In this document: piece after piece, positions 1 through 9,282 of the stretch | Numbering within the stretch: position 1 is the stretch's first letter | Layout: every line of letters starts with the position of its first letter | Source of the DNA: an uncultured bacterium | GTDB taxonomy: Bacteria; Verrucomicrobiota; Kiritimatiellia; RFP12; UBA1067 | Length of the DNA: 33,926 nucleotides | Reading direction: 5' to 3' | Assembly (NCBI GenBank): GCA_902802945.1 | Contig: CADCOC010000054.1 | Location: 1-33,926 of the forward strand | Position numbers and translations under genes: made by a program | The notes under the pieces: model-generated | Told to the model about the DNA's origin: nothing | Seen by the model: only the letters and a program-made list of their open reading frames with translations | Databases searched by the model: none

Positions 1-1334
1 ACTGGATGGTGCTTCTGGCTGTCGGGGCCGATGTACTCGGCGTTCAAGCGCTCAGCGCTCGGGAGCTGGTAGTCGAGCTGGATCGTGCCGCACTGCCACG
101 GACGCCCCAGCGCGTCGATGAGCGTGAACTCGAGCTTCGGGCCGTAGAACGCGCCTTCGCCGGGCTGGATCACGTAGTCCATGCCGGACGCCTTGCACGC
201 GGCGGCGAGCGCCGACTCGGCGTGCTGCCACGTGGCCTCGTCGCCCACATGGTCCTCGGGCATCGTGGAGAGCTTCACGAGCAGGTTCTTGTCGAAACCG
301 AAGTCCTTGTACACGTCCTTCAGGAGACGGCAGAACTTCGCGACCTCCTCCTCGATCTGCTCCTCGGTGCAGATGATGTGCGCGTCGTCCTGCACGAACC
401 CGCGCACGCGCATGATGCCGTGCAGCGTGCCGCTCGGCTCATTGCGCGCGCAGTGGCCGAACTCGGCGAGACGCAGTGGCAGGTCCTTGTAGGAGCGCAT
501 GCGGCTCTTGAAGATCTCGAGCGCGCCGGGGCAGTTCATGGGCTTCACTGCGAAGACGCGCTTCTCGCTCTCCGTGACGAACATGTTCGCCTTGTAGTGG
601 TCCCAATGTCCGCTTCGCTCCCAAAGGCTGCGCGGCATGATGGCGGGGGTGTTGACCTCCTGGTAGCCGTCCTTCACGATCTTGTCGCGCATGTAGTCCT
701 GCAGCGCCACGTAGATCGCCCAGCCCTTCGGGTGCCAGAAGATCTGGCCTGGGTCCTCTGGGTCGAGGTGGAAGAGGTCGAGCTCCACGCCGAGACGGCG
801 GTGGTCGCGCTTCTTCGCCTCCTCGAGTCGGGCGACGTACGCATCAAGATCCGCCTGGTCCTTGCCGACGATGCCGTAGACGCGCTGGAGCATCTTGTTG
901 TTCTCGTCGCCGCGGTAGTAGCTGCCCGCCACCTTCATCAGCTTGACGGCTCCGATCTGCGCGGAATGCTCCACGTGCGGACCGCGACACATCTCGAAGT
1001 AGTCGCCCACGGTGTACGTGCTGATCGTCTCGCCTTCGGGGATGTCCGCAAGGCGCTCGAGCTTGTACTTCTGCCCGTCAAGGCGCGCGGCCACGTCGGC
1101 GCGCGACATCTCGGCGCGCACGAACGGCTCGTCGAGCGCGATGAGGCGCGCGATTTCCTTCTCGAGGGCCGGGAAGTCCTCGGGGGCGAGACGATGCTCA
1201 AGGTCGAAGTCGTAGTAGAAGCCGTCGTCCGTTGCCGGACCGATGTCAGTCTGAGTGCCGGGAAATAGGTTGCAGACCGCACGCGCGGTCAGGTGCGCGG
1301 CCGAATGGCGGCGCATTTCTTCTGTTATGTCCAT
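1..1334 (-). CDS. thrS: Threonyl-tRNA synthetase, 3' part cut by window edge
   Basis: Charges tRNA-Thr with threonine in the cytosol and edits mischarged Ser-tRNA. About 444 residues are visible and the gene runs off the left edge. The editing domain starts almost at once: HSAAH at residues 10-14 and CRGPH at 116-120 supply the His/His/Cys/His set. The class II core follows, with the zinc-ligand cysteine in KPMNCPGAL and motif 2 in [17 protein letters not shown]. The usual N-terminal TGS domain (about 60 residues) is absent. An in-frame ATG at 1352 would add six residues but has no Shine-Dalgarno. The 1334 start has GGAG 12 nt upstream. The gene follows glyS by 86 nt on the same strand and is probably co-transcribed with it. 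The identification is firm; the exact start is not. Confidence 0.95.
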   Translation of the reverse strand, partial: MDITEEMRRHSAAHLTARAVCNLFPGTQTDIGPATDDGFYYDFDLEHRLAPEDFPALEKEIARLIALDEPFVRAEMSRADVAARLDGQKYKLERLADIPEGETISTYTVGDYFEMCRGPHVEHSAQIGAVKLMKVAGSYYRGDENNKMLQRVYGIVGKDQADLDAYVARLEEAKKRDHRRLGVELDLFHLDPEDPGQIFWHPKGWAIYVALQDYMRDKIVKDGYQEVNTPAIMPRSLWERSGHWDHYKANMFVTESEKRVFAVKPMNCPGALEIFKSRMRSYKDLPLRLAEFGHCARNEPSGTLHGIMRVRGFVQDDAHIICTEEQIEEEVAKFCRLLKDVYKDFGFDKNLLVKLSTMPEDHVGDEATWQHAESALAAACKASGMDYVIQPGEGAFYGPKLEFTLIDALGRPWQCGTIQLDYQLPSAERLNAEYIGPDSQKHHP

Positions 1335-1420
1335 TTGTTCTGGTTTCTCCATCGAATTAGATTATGATAGCGAATTTTCTCTGTGGAAACAAGCAGAAAT
1401 TTGTCTGGAGGTTCCACTTT

Positions 1421-3004
1421 TTAGAATTCAAGCGCCGCGTACATCTTGACGAGGAACTCCTCGTAGGTCATGCGCTCCTGCTGCATCGAGTCGCGGTCGC
1501 GCACCGTAAACTTGCCGTCCTTAGGTGACTCCGGGTCCACCGTGATGCACCACGGCGTGCCCGCCTCGTCCTGACGGCGGTAGCGGCGGCCGATCTGGCC
1601 GGACGCATCCCAGAAGCAGTTCACCTTCTTGCGCAACTTGTCGAAGATCTCGCGCGCCATGTTGAAGCACGCCTCGTCCTTCTTGACGAGCGGGAACACG
1701 GCAACCTTCACCGGCGCCACCTTCGGATGGAAGTGGAGCACCGTGCGGACATCCTCCTTGCCCTTCTCGTCCGTGAGTTTCTGCTCCTCGTACGCCTCGC
1801 AGAGAAGCGCGAGCATGAGACGGTCCACGCCGGCGGACGGCTCGATCACGTGCGGCACGTACTTGCCGTCGAAGAGATTGAGGCAGAACTTCTCGGCTGC
1901 AATCGGATCCTTGCCGCGCGACACCCAGTCGGCCTGCACCTTCTCGATGAACGCCTTGCGCGCCGCGTCATCAAGCTTCTTCGCAGCCTGCTTGAGCGGG
2001 TCGTCGAACACCATCTGGCTTTCGCCGGAATGCTTCTGGTGCTGCGTGAGGTCGAAGTCGCTGCGGGCCGCGATGCCCTCCAGCTCCTGGCGTCCGAACG
2101 GGAAGTCATATTCGATGTCCACGCACGCGCGGGCGTAATGGGCGAGCTCGTCCGGCTTCTGCCAGTACTCGACGAAATGTTCCGTGGGGAGGCCAACGGC
2201 GTTAAGGAACTTCTTGCGCTGTTCCACCCAGTACTTGTGCCACACTTCCCAGCCCCAGTCGTCCTGCACCGGCCCGTTGAGGTCGGGGTTGTCGGCGAGC
2301 GTCACGACGTGCCCGTGGAGGATCTCCACCGCCTCGTCGGGACGGATGAAGAACTCGAGCTCCATCTGCTCGAACTCGCGGCTGCGGAACGTGTAGTTGC
2401 GCGGCGTCACCTCGTTGCGGAAGCTCTTGCCCATCTGCGCAATGCCGAACGGCACCTGCTGGCGCGAGGTGGAGAGTACGTTCGTGAACTGCGCGAAGAT
2501 GGCCTGCGCCGTCTCGGGACGGAGATAGGCGACGTTGGAGGGATCGTCGATCGGGCCGACGACGGTCTTGAACATGAGGTTGAACGGCTTCGGCTCCGTC
2601 ATCTCGCCGCCGCAGTGCGGACACGAGAGCGCGTATGCCGGATTCACCGCCGCCGCCTTCTTGCCGAGTTCGGCGCGGATGTCGTCGATCTGGTCGGCGC
2701 GCATGAGCTTCTTGCACTGCTTGCACATCGTCATCGGGTCGGCGAACGTATCGAGGTGGCCGCTCGCCTTCCAGATCTTCGGGTGCATGATGATCGTCGC
2801 GTCGAGTCCCGCCACGTCCTCGCGGCCACGCACGGTGAACTGCCACCAGGCCTGCTTGACGTTCTGCTTCAGCTCGCATCCGAGCGGACCGTAGTCCCAG
2901 AATCCCGGCATCCCGCCGTAGATTTCGGATGAATGATAGATGAACCCGCGGCGCTTGCACAGCGCGGCGAGCGGGTCGAGGCTCGACTTGTTCTCTTCTG
3001 CCAT
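1421..3004 (-). CDS. glyS: Glycyl-tRNA synthetase, homodimeric class II type
   Basis: Charges tRNA-Gly with glycine in the cytosol; 527 residues, normal for the alpha2 type rather than the bacterial alpha/beta heterotetramer. The N-terminal core has SSEIYGGMPGFWDYGPLG. A zinc-type knuckle uses Cys94, Cys97, Cys128 and Cys131. Motif 2 lies around residues 192-220 (GKSFRNEVTPRNYTFRSREF) and motif 3 is EPSAGVDRLMLALL, followed by the anticodon-binding domain. The frame stays open to 3073, but the ATG at 3004 begins the conserved protein. The extra 23 codons would overlap the promoter. The Shine-Dalgarno is weak (an AGAAAGA-like stretch). First gene of a glyS-thrS unit. Confidence 0.96.
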   Translation of the reverse strand: MAEENKSSLDPLAALCKRRGFIYHSSEIYGGMPGFWDYGPLGCELKQNVKQAWWQFTVRGREDVAGLDATIIMHPKIWKASGHLDTFADPMTMCKQCKKLMRADQIDDIRAELGKKAAAVNPAYALSCPHCGGEMTEPKPFNLMFKTVVGPIDDPSNVAYLRPETAQAIFAQFTNVLSTSRQQVPFGIAQMGKSFRNEVTPRNYTFRSREFEQMELEFFIRPDEAVEILHGHVVTLADNPDLNGPVQDDWGWEVWHKYWVEQRKKFLNAVGLPTEHFVEYWQKPDELAHYARACVDIEYDFPFGRQELEGIAARSDFDLTQHQKHSGESQMVFDDPLKQAAKKLDDAARKAFIEKVQADWVSRGKDPIAAEKFCLNLFDGKYVPHVIEPSAGVDRLMLALLCEAYEEQKLTDEKGKEDVRTVLHFHPKVAPVKVAVFPLVKKDEACFNMAREIFDKLRKKVNCFWDASGQIGRRYRRQDEAGTPWCITVDPESPKDGKFTVRDRDSMQQERMTYEEFLVKMYAALEF

Positions 3005-3063
3005 GATGTCTTTCTTTCTGTTTGGCGGTAACGGCTGGATTGCCGCCCCGCGCAAGGCTGCAT

Positions 3064-3092
3064 ATTCTACCAAAATTCAGACGGTGTCTCAA
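3064..3092 (-). promoter_or_regulatory. Sigma-70 promoter of glyS-thrS
   Basis: On the minus strand, TTGAGA (3087-3092) and TAGAAT (3064-3069) are separated by exactly 17 nt, each 5/6 to consensus. The predicted transcript starts near 3057, about 50 nt before the glyS ATG. The -35 box overlaps one arm of a 6-bp inverted repeat, GTCTCA (3086-3091) and TGAGAC (3101-3106). Confidence 0.7.
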
Positions 3093-3117
3093 TCCCAGAC
3101 TGAGACTTTTGCTGGTC

Positions 3118-3136
3118 ATGCGGCCGACGGCCGCAT
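3118..3136. repeat. Perfect 8-bp palindrome with 3-nt loop
   Basis: ATGCGGCC and GGCCGCAT flank GAC. It lies 16 nt past the stop of the upstream minus-strand GH2 gene and just ahead of the glyS promoter. It could cap the 3' end of the GH2 transcript. No T-run follows, so it is not a canonical intrinsic terminator. The left flank GGTCATGCGG resembles the palindrome at 22121-22141, suggesting a dispersed REP-like element. Confidence 0.6.
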
Positions 3137-3151
3137 ATTTCAGGCCAGGCG

Positions 3152-5974
3152 TCAGAACGACACGGTCGGGTCTAGCGGGTAGCGGCCGAAGGAGGCGCCG
3201 TACACGGCGAGGCCGCCCTTCTCCGTCTCAAGACGGATCGTGAGCTTGCCGTCCTTTGCCTGCGCGAGGACCTCGGACGGAATCGCCGCCTCGACGAGCC
3301 ATCCGTAGCTGCCCGCCTCGTGCAGCGTGCAGTCGCGCGGCTGCGCGGCCCACGAGAGGATGCCACGATGGTCAGCGGGATCGTCTGGAAGCTGCATCGT
3401 CTTCACGAGCTTGCCGTTCGCGTACACCTTGAGCGTGGACGGCCACTTCTCAGCGGACGTCATCGGATAGGAATTCGGGTTCTTCGAACGGCTCGCGAAC
3501 CCGCCACCGAGCATGCAGTCGAGGTCGCGCACGCCCTTGTCAATGTCCTTGGAGTCCTTCGAGTTGAGCCGCTTCGCGCCCACTTCCGCGCGGAAGGTGG
3601 CCTTCTTCGCGTCAGCAGGGACGGTGAACGCGTACTCGAAGAATCCCTTGCCTGCGCCGCAGGCCTTGAGTCCCTTCAGCACGTTCCACTGCTTCTGCGA
3701 CCACTGCGCCTTCGCGAATTTGTCGGGGGCGACGGAGGCCGTGTTCGCCTTCGCCGCGCCGCGCGTGACGAAGCACGCGAAGTTGCGGGCGACGGGTTCG
3801 ACGCCGTCCAGGAGCGTGAAGCACACGACGCCGCACGCCGTCTCGGACGGAAGTTTCACGGGCACTTTGGCGATGCGGCCGTTCTGCCACGAGCCTGCGA
3901 TGAACGCGAAATCATCTGTTGGAATCGGACGCTGCTCAAGCTTGCCCTCGGCGTTCCAGAAGCGGAGCGTGGCGGAGAGCTTGAGCAGATGGCCGGCGTA
4001 GTCGTCCGTGGTAAGCGACACGTCCACGGGTACGCTCCACGTCTCGCCAGCCTTGAACGTACGGCAAAGTTCGGTGTCGAGCGGCAGGTAGGCGTCGGCG
4101 TGCCAGTCGGCGAGCGTGGAGCCGGGGAACAGCTCCTCGATGCCGGTCTCCTTCCACGTGCGGTCGAAGCGCACATAGCCGTTCCATTCGTTGATCACGT
4201 CGTGATGTTCGGTGTAAAGCCAGCCCGCGCACTGGAGGCGGCGGCGGAACGCGTTCATCATCGCATGGTAGTCCCACGACCAGTCGCAGTCGCCCGTCGA
4301 GCCCTTGTAGCCCCACACGTTGCCGCACTCGCTATTGAGCATCGGCTCTGTGCCCTGCACGAAGCCGCCGATGTAGCGGTGCGTGGAGCCGGGGAAGGAC
4401 TTCTCGCACTCCTTCGTGACGCGCGCCTCCCACTTCCAGCCGGGCAAGTAGGCGTGCCAAGAGTTGAGGTCCGTGACAACGTGGTCGCCGTTGCACTCGG
4501 AGTTGTCCTCCACGAGACGCGAGGGATCGAGTTCCTTCGCCTTCTCGTATGCGCGCGCCACGGCGCGGCGCGTCCAGGGCGCATAGCGCGCGTGGCGGTT
4601 CTTGCCCCAGTTGCCGCCGTCGGAGAAGAGTCCCCACGTCTCGTTGAACAGCACCCACGAGAAGATCGACGGGTGGTTGTAGTCGCGCCGCACCATGTCC
4701 TCAAAGCAGAACCAGTGCTCGCGGAACATCGCCTCGGAGGCGGAACCCCACGCGCACGGCACGTCCGCCATGATGAGGAGGCCGAGCTTGTCCGCCCAGT
4801 AGAGCTTGCGCGGCACTTCCACCTTGATGTGCACGCGGTTGCCGGAGAGCGCGAGCTTCTTGGAGATGAGTATCTCGTTCTTCATGAACTCGTCGGACGG
4901 GAACGTGTACCAGCCTTCTGGATGGTAGGACTGGTCTAGCGTGAGCTGGAGGTAGATGGGCTTGTTGTTGAGCGTCACGTACGGGAAGTCCGTGCCAGGC
5001 ATCGTGCCCACGCCGATCTTCCTCATGCCGAAATAGGTGTTAACGGCGTCCGTCACGCCCTCACCGAGCAACACGCAGCGCACCTCATAGAGGTAGGGAT
5101 CGTCAAGGTCCCAGAGGCGCACATTGTCGAACGGGATTTCGATCCAGGCCTTCGCCTGACCTGGTGCAAAGGACACGACGGCTGGTTCCGCGCGGTCGGC
5201 CGCCGTGAAGACAATCTGCGCCGCAAGCGGCTTCTTCGCGGGCGCGCCGAGCGTCACCTGAGCGAACACGCGGCCGTTGTCGATGTCCGGCGTGAAGTGG
5301 ACTGTCTCAAGGTACGTCTCGCCGCGCGCCTCGAGGTAAACCGTCTGCCAGATGCCGCGCGCGTTTCCGTAGCCCTGCTTGCCGTAGAGACGCCAGTCCG
5401 TACGCGCGAGTTCGGCAGGGACGTCCCACGCGCGGAGTGTGATCTTCTGCGCCTCGCCCCACTTGACGAACGGCGTGAGTTCGAACTCAAACGGCGTGTA
5501 GCCGCCCGAATGTTCGCCGAGCTTCGTGCCGTCGAACCAGCAGGACGTATCGTGGTCGCTCGCGCCCACCACGAGGAACACGCGTTTCCCCTTCCACGCG
5601 GCGGGCACCGTGACGTCGCGCCGGTACCAGCCGATGTCCGCTTCGTCCTTCACGCCGGACGCGGGAGATCCCCAGCCGAACGGCACGCGGATGCGCTGCG
5701 GGAAAACCGTATCCGCCGCCTCAAACCATTTCTCCTTCACGCCGGCGTCGGTCTTGTCGGCCGCGAAGCGCCAACTGCCGTTCAGGTTCTGCCACTCGGC
5801 GCGCTGCCAGTCAGGCCGCGGATGCTCCGGAAGCGGAATTTTCTCAGGTGTGGCGGGCATCTTCGGGGTGGCGGGCATCTTGCCCGCAACTGAGGCAACG
5901 GGCGTCCCGCCCGTTGCGGCCACAAGCGTAGCGACCGCAAAACCCGCCATCGCGCAAATCATCTGTTTCTTCAT
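3152..5974 (-). CDS. Secreted glycoside hydrolase family 2 protein (beta-galactosidase/beta-glucuronidase superfamily)
   Basis: A 940-residue retaining glycosidase, probably periplasmic or outer-surface. A signal peptide (MKKQMICAMAGFAVATLVAA) is followed by a linker encoded by two palindromes (residues ~20-50). Then come the GH2 jelly roll (NLNGSWRF...GWYRRDVTVP), the immunoglobulin-like domain and the TIM barrel. The acid/base is Glu445 in LFNETWG and the nucleophile Glu549 in LNSECGN. A long beta-sandwich C-terminal part follows. The start at 5974 is set by AGGAGG nine nt upstream; the longer open frame to 6193 overlaps the previous gene. Third gene of the GH2-AKR-GH2 operon, 40 nt after the reductase. 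The sugar substrate cannot be read from sequence. Confidence 0.9.
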   Translation of the reverse strand: MKKQMICAMAGFAVATLVAATGGTPVASVAGKMPATPKMPATPEKIPLPEHPRPDWQRAEWQNLNGSWRFAADKTDAGVKEKWFEAADTVFPQRIRVPFGWGSPASGVKDEADIGWYRRDVTVPAAWKGKRVFLVVGASDHDTSCWFDGTKLGEHSGGYTPFEFELTPFVKWGEAQKITLRAWDVPAELARTDWRLYGKQGYGNARGIWQTVYLEARGETYLETVHFTPDIDNGRVFAQVTLGAPAKKPLAAQIVFTAADRAEPAVVSFAPGQAKAWIEIPFDNVRLWDLDDPYLYEVRCVLLGEGVTDAVNTYFGMRKIGVGTMPGTDFPYVTLNNKPIYLQLTLDQSYHPEGWYTFPSDEFMKNEILISKKLALSGNRVHIKVEVPRKLYWADKLGLLIMADVPCAWGSASEAMFREHWFCFEDMVRRDYNHPSIFSWVLFNETWGLFSDGGNWGKNRHARYAPWTRRAVARAYEKAKELDPSRLVEDNSECNGDHVVTDLNSWHAYLPGWKWEARVTKECEKSFPGSTHRYIGGFVQGTEPMLNSECGNVWGYKGSTGDCDWSWDYHAMMNAFRRRLQCAGWLYTEHHDVINEWNGYVRFDRTWKETGIEELFPGSTLADWHADAYLPLDTELCRTFKAGETWSVPVDVSLTTDDYAGHLLKLSATLRFWNAEGKLEQRPIPTDDFAFIAGSWQNGRIAKVPVKLPSETACGVVCFTLLDGVEPVARNFACFVTRGAAKANTASVAPDKFAKAQWSQKQWNVLKGLKACGAGKGFFEYAFTVPADAKKATFRAEVGAKRLNSKDSKDIDKGVRDLDCMLGGGFASRSKNPNSYPMTSAEKWPSTLKVYANGKLVKTMQLPDDPADHRGILSWAAQPRDCTLHEAGSYGWLVEAAIPSEVLAQAKDGKLTIRLETEKGGLAVYGASFGRYPLDPTVSF
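5871..5916. repeat. Two palindromes inside the GH2 linker
   Basis: GCGGGCA/TGCCCGC around TCT (5871-5887) and CAACGGGCG/CGCCCGTTG around TCC (5896-5916) form 7-bp and 9-bp stems. They lie inside the coding region just behind the signal peptide and encode GGTPVASVAGKMPATP. The lengths keep the frame open. Confidence 0.7.
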
Positions 5975-5992
5975 CTCAATCTTCCTCCTCAT

Positions 5993-6021
5993 TTTACACT
6001 TTACACTTTCCATTTTACACT
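5993..6021. repeat. Heptamer micro-array (TTTACAC)
   Basis: TTTACAC, TTTACAC, TTTCCAT, TTTACAC in register, filling the short gap between the reductase and the second GH2 gene and overlapping the reductase stop codon. Confidence 0.55.
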
Positions 6022-6854
6022 CTGTAACCAGTCTCCGGCATGGAGTCGAGTGCGGACATCTCCTCGTCCGACAGCGCGAAGTCGAACACCTCCGCGTTCG
6101 CCGCGATACGCTCGGCATGAGTCGATTTAGGAAGCGGCACGATGCCGTGCTGGATCGCATAGCGCACGCACGTCTGCGCCGAGCTCTTGCCATGCGCCGC
6201 GCCGATCTTCGTCACGAGCGGGTCGGCGAGCAGACGTCCGCTGCCAAGCGGACTCCACGCCTCGACCTGTATGCCGTTCGCCGCGCAGTAGTCGAGGACG
6301 TTCCGCTGCATGTAGCCCGGATGGAACTCCACCTGGTCCACCATCGGCATGACCTCAGCGGACGCCTTCAGCGCCTCCAGATGCTCCGGCATGAAGTTCG
6401 AGACTCCGATCGCGCGCACCTTGCCGTCCTTGTACAGCTTTTCGAATCCCCGCCAGGTGTCGGCGTTCATCTGCGCCCAGTCGGCGGAGAGTTTCGCGAC
6501 GGCCGGCCAGTGGACGAGATAGAGGTCGAGGTAGTCCACGCCGAGCGTCTGGATGGCCTTCTCTGCGGCGGCGACGGTCGCCGCACATCCGCGTATGTCC
6601 GTCCACTGCTTCGTCGTGATGAACACGTCCTCGCGCTTCACGCCTGAGAGACGCAGTCCCTCGCCGACGCTGGCCTCGTTGCCGTAGGCCGTGGCAGTGT
6701 CGATGTGCCGGAACCCGACCTCAAGGGCCTTCTTCACCACGTCGCGGGCGACGTCGCCCGACGGCGTCTGCCACGTCCCGAAGCCCACGCACGGGATGCC
6801 CACGCCGTTGGACAGCGTCCGACGGGACGACAGGTTTTCGACTTTGCTTTCCAT
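6015..6854 (-). CDS. Aldo/keto reductase (AKR5-like)
   Basis: NADPH-dependent oxidoreductase of 279 residues with a complete (beta/alpha)8 signature, related to 2,5-diketo-D-gluconate reductases. The catalytic tetrad is visible as Asp52 and Tyr57 (HIDTATAYGNE), Lys82 (TTKQW) and His115 (LVHWP). VRAIGVSNF and IPLPKSTHAERIAAN are the family barrel and cofactor-phosphate motifs. There is no signal peptide, so it is cytosolic. GGAG seven nt before the ATG fixes the start. It sits 15 nt after one secreted GH2 gene and 40 nt before another, so it may reduce a sugar or uronate released by them. That role is inference. Confidence 0.93.
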   Translation of the reverse strand: MESKVENLSSRRTLSNGVGIPCVGFGTWQTPSGDVARDVVKKALEVGFRHIDTATAYGNEASVGEGLRLSGVKREDVFITTKQWTDIRGCAATVAAAEKAIQTLGVDYLDLYLVHWPAVAKLSADWAQMNADTWRGFEKLYKDGKVRAIGVSNFMPEHLEALKASAEVMPMVDQVEFHPGYMQRNVLDYCAANGIQVEAWSPLGSGRLLADPLVTKIGAAHGKSSAQTCVRYAIQHGIVPLPKSTHAERIAANAEVFDFALSDEEMSALDSMPETGYRV

Positions 6855-6869
6855 CGTATCTCTCCGCGC

Positions 6870-9155
6870 TTACTTTGCAACGTCAACGGAAAGCCCCAGG
6901 TCGATGAACTGCCCGCCGACGGTCTGGATCACCTTGACGGCGATCACGTTGTCGCCCTCCTTCACGGCGGCGGCGAACTTCTCCAGCGGCAACGGGAACG
7001 ACGTCCAGTTCGTGTTGTAGCCCTTTGCGGAGAGGACCAGCTCGCCGTTCAGGTAAACCTCGGCGTCTTCGTCGTGGAACATGTCGATGGTCGCCTGGAG
7101 GATCTTGCCCGTCGGCTTCTTGTAGGTGAAGTGACGGCGCAGCCAGATCTCGGGCGTTTCCCATTTCGTGGTACCCTTGGCGTGCGGATGGTCCCTCAGG
7201 ATGGCGGCGCTGCCGAACCCGCCGGCGGAACGCGCCCACGCGGCGTCGTCGAAGCCTGGCCTCTCCCATCCGGCGGCCGGCGCCGTCGTGGTCCACGCCC
7301 AGGCATTGACGTCCGGGTCGAGGCGCTTCGCGAACACCTTGGACTCGCGCGGCGTAATGCCGAGCGAGAAGGCGGCGCGCACGCGGTCATGGACTTCCGC
7401 GAGTGCCTTCTCGTCGAACTTCACGACCTTGCGGTCGTATGTGATGAGGCCGTTGATCTCGCCCTCGACGTCCGTGGTCTGCGTGTAGACGCTGCCGGAA
7501 AGCCCGTTCATCGCAAGGACGCCCACGTGGTCCATGAGCGACACGAACTTGTCCTGCACGGCCTTGCGGTCGGTGTCCTTGCCCGTGCCGCCGTAGCCCC
7601 ACGCCTTGTCCGTCCAAAGGTGTCCGTCCACGCGGCAGCCGATGCCGCCGAACTCGCCGAGGAAGCTCGCGCGGCGGTCGTTCACGGGCCACATCCGGGG
7701 ACGCTTACCGTAGTCATGCTTGTCGACGAGATCGGCGGCCTCCTCCACGCCCGTCGGTTTGTGGGGACCCTTGTTGCCGCCCTCGTAGTCGTTCCAGCCC
7801 GAGGGGCCGTCGACGATGCGCGATGGGTCGTACTTCTGCGTCCACACGAGCGTCGCGTGGGTGAGGAACTCGCCGGGCTGTCCCCAGCTCTCGTTGTAGG
7901 GAATCCAGCTCACGATGCTGGGCACGTTGTAGAGATGGTCGATCATCTCCTTCAGCTCGCGGCGGTAGAAGCCGTAGCGCTGGGTCCTGTCGCCGGAGCC
8001 GGACGGCATGTCCTGCATCACGAGGATGCCGAGCGTGTCGCAGAGGTAGTAGTAGCGGCGCGGCTCGACCTTGATGTGCTTGCGCATCATGTCGTAGCCC
8101 ATCTCCTTGAGTTTCTTGATGTCGTAGGCCATCGCCTCGTCGGAAGGAGGCGTGAGGAGTCCGTCCGGCCACCACCCCTGGTCGAGCGTGCCGAGGAGGA
8201 AGCGCGGCTTGTTGTTGAAGAAGATGCGCAGCACGCCGTTCGCGTCTTTCTTGACCTCGATCTTGCGCATGCCGAAGTAGCCCTTCACCTTGTCCGCGCC
8301 GCAGACGGCCGTGAAGTCGTAGAGCGCGGGAGATTCAGGGCTCCACAGCTTGAAGCCGGCGGGCATGTTGATCATGGCCACGCCGTCTTTCGTGGTGACG
8401 ACGGCGTTTCCGCCGTCGCACTGGACGGAGACGCGCACCTCGGGCTTGGCGAAACCTCCGCCGGCGACGTCGAACTCGAAGCGCACCGTTCCCGCGTCGA
8501 TGTCGGGCGTGACCTTGTATCCCGCGATGTGTACGGCCGGCACCGTCTCGAGCCACACAGTGCCGCCGATGCCGGTCGAGCGCGTGTAGAAGCATCCCCG
8601 CGGCTTGAACGACTGCTTGCCGAAGGAGCCGATGAAGGACGCGGTCGGGTCCCAGATCGCGACGACGAGCTCGTTTGCGCCCTTCTTCACGAAGTCGGTG
8701 ACGTCGTACGAGAACGGCATCTGTCCGCCCTCGTGCGGGACGCACAGCTCGCGCCCGTTCACGTACACCATCGCGCGGAAGTCGGCCTGCTCGAAGTGGA
8801 GGAGCAGGCGCTCGCCGGTCTTCACGTCCGAGTCGAACGAGCGCTTGTACCAAAGCATCTCGTCAGGCGCCACGAGCCTTCCCACGCCGGAGAGCGAGCT
8901 CTCGATCACGAACGGCACGAGGATCTCGCCGTCCCACTTCACCGGGCACCCCGGCGCGTTCTTCGTGACGGCGTACTGCCAGAGGCCGTTCAGGTTGGTC
9001 CAGTTCTGGCGCACCATCTGCGGGCGCGGATACTCGCGCCAGGCGTTTGCGGGCGTGACCTTCTCGCCCCACGGCGTCTTCATGCCGGGCACCTGCTGCC
9101 AGGCCCCTGCGACCATGGCGGCCAGCGCGGCCGCCGCTAATACGGATCTCTTCAT
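6870..9155 (-). CDS. Secreted glycoside hydrolase family 2 protein with C-terminal beta-sandwich
   Basis: A 761-residue retaining glycosidase. A cleavable signal peptide (MKRSVLAAAALAAMVAGA) is followed by the sugar-binding jelly roll (NLNGLWQYAVT...LWYKRSFD), an Ig-like domain and a TIM barrel. The acid/base is Glu422 in PYNESWG and the nucleophile Glu501 in FLGEFGG. Residues ~620-761 form an extra galactose-binding-like sandwich (WLRRHF, VYLNGELV, GDNVIAVKV). AAAGGAG eight nt upstream fixes the start at 9155. First gene of the operon, divergent from the NifU-like gene. Only ~25% alike by eye to its partner GH2 at 3152, so probably a different linkage or step. Confidence 0.9.
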   Translation of the reverse strand: MKRSVLAAAALAAMVAGAWQQVPGMKTPWGEKVTPANAWREYPRPQMVRQNWTNLNGLWQYAVTKNAPGCPVKWDGEILVPFVIESSLSGVGRLVAPDEMLWYKRSFDSDVKTGERLLLHFEQADFRAMVYVNGRELCVPHEGGQMPFSYDVTDFVKKGANELVVAIWDPTASFIGSFGKQSFKPRGCFYTRSTGIGGTVWLETVPAVHIAGYKVTPDIDAGTVRFEFDVAGGGFAKPEVRVSVQCDGGNAVVTTKDGVAMINMPAGFKLWSPESPALYDFTAVCGADKVKGYFGMRKIEVKKDANGVLRIFFNNKPRFLLGTLDQGWWPDGLLTPPSDEAMAYDIKKLKEMGYDMMRKHIKVEPRRYYYLCDTLGILVMQDMPSGSGDRTQRYGFYRRELKEMIDHLYNVPSIVSWIPYNESWGQPGEFLTHATLVWTQKYDPSRIVDGPSGWNDYEGGNKGPHKPTGVEEAADLVDKHDYGKRPRMWPVNDRRASFLGEFGGIGCRVDGHLWTDKAWGYGGTGKDTDRKAVQDKFVSLMDHVGVLAMNGLSGSVYTQTTDVEGEINGLITYDRKVVKFDEKALAEVHDRVRAAFSLGITPRESKVFAKRLDPDVNAWAWTTTAPAAGWERPGFDDAAWARSAGGFGSAAILRDHPHAKGTTKWETPEIWLRRHFTYKKPTGKILQATIDMFHDEDAEVYLNGELVLSAKGYNTNWTSFPLPLEKFAAAVKEGDNVIAVKVIQTVGGQFIDLGLSVDVAK

Positions 9156-9194
9156 GTATATGGCTCCTTTCAAAAGACTTTTTTCACGGCGCAC

Positions 9195-9203
9195 AGTATA
9201 TCA
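9195..9203 (-). promoter_or_regulatory. Extended -10 promoter of the GH2-AKR-GH2 operon
   Basis: TGATATACT on the minus strand gives a TGN-extended -10 (TATACT, 9195-9200), with the start of transcription near 9188 and a ~33-nt leader carrying the AAAGGAG site. No convincing -35 box. It faces a twin extended -10 for the divergent gene. Confidence 0.5.
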
Positions 9204-9243
9204 TTTTTTTGGTGCGTTGCGCTACCCCTTCGGCGCGGAAAAA

Positions 9244-9252
9244 TGGTATACT
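9244..9252 (+). promoter_or_regulatory. Extended -10 promoter of the NifU-like operon
   Basis: TGGTATACT gives a TGN-extended -10 (TATACT, 9247-9252), with transcription starting near 9259, 24 nt ahead of the ATG. No good -35 at 16-18 nt. The two divergent -10 boxes are ~47 nt apart. Confidence 0.5.
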
Positions 9253-9282
9253 AATCGGCGTTGCAATGAAGGACTAGCGAAG

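Noticed and set aside
6..1268. Plus-strand 420-residue ORF at the left edge
   Set aside because: Antisense of thrS; highly charged composition typical of a shadow in GC-rich DNA.
1383..1422. Hairpin GTGGAA/TTCCAC followed by TTTTT, terminator-like on the plus strand
   Set aside because: Both neighbouring genes are on the minus strand, the loop is ~23 nt and no T-run follows in the minus direction.
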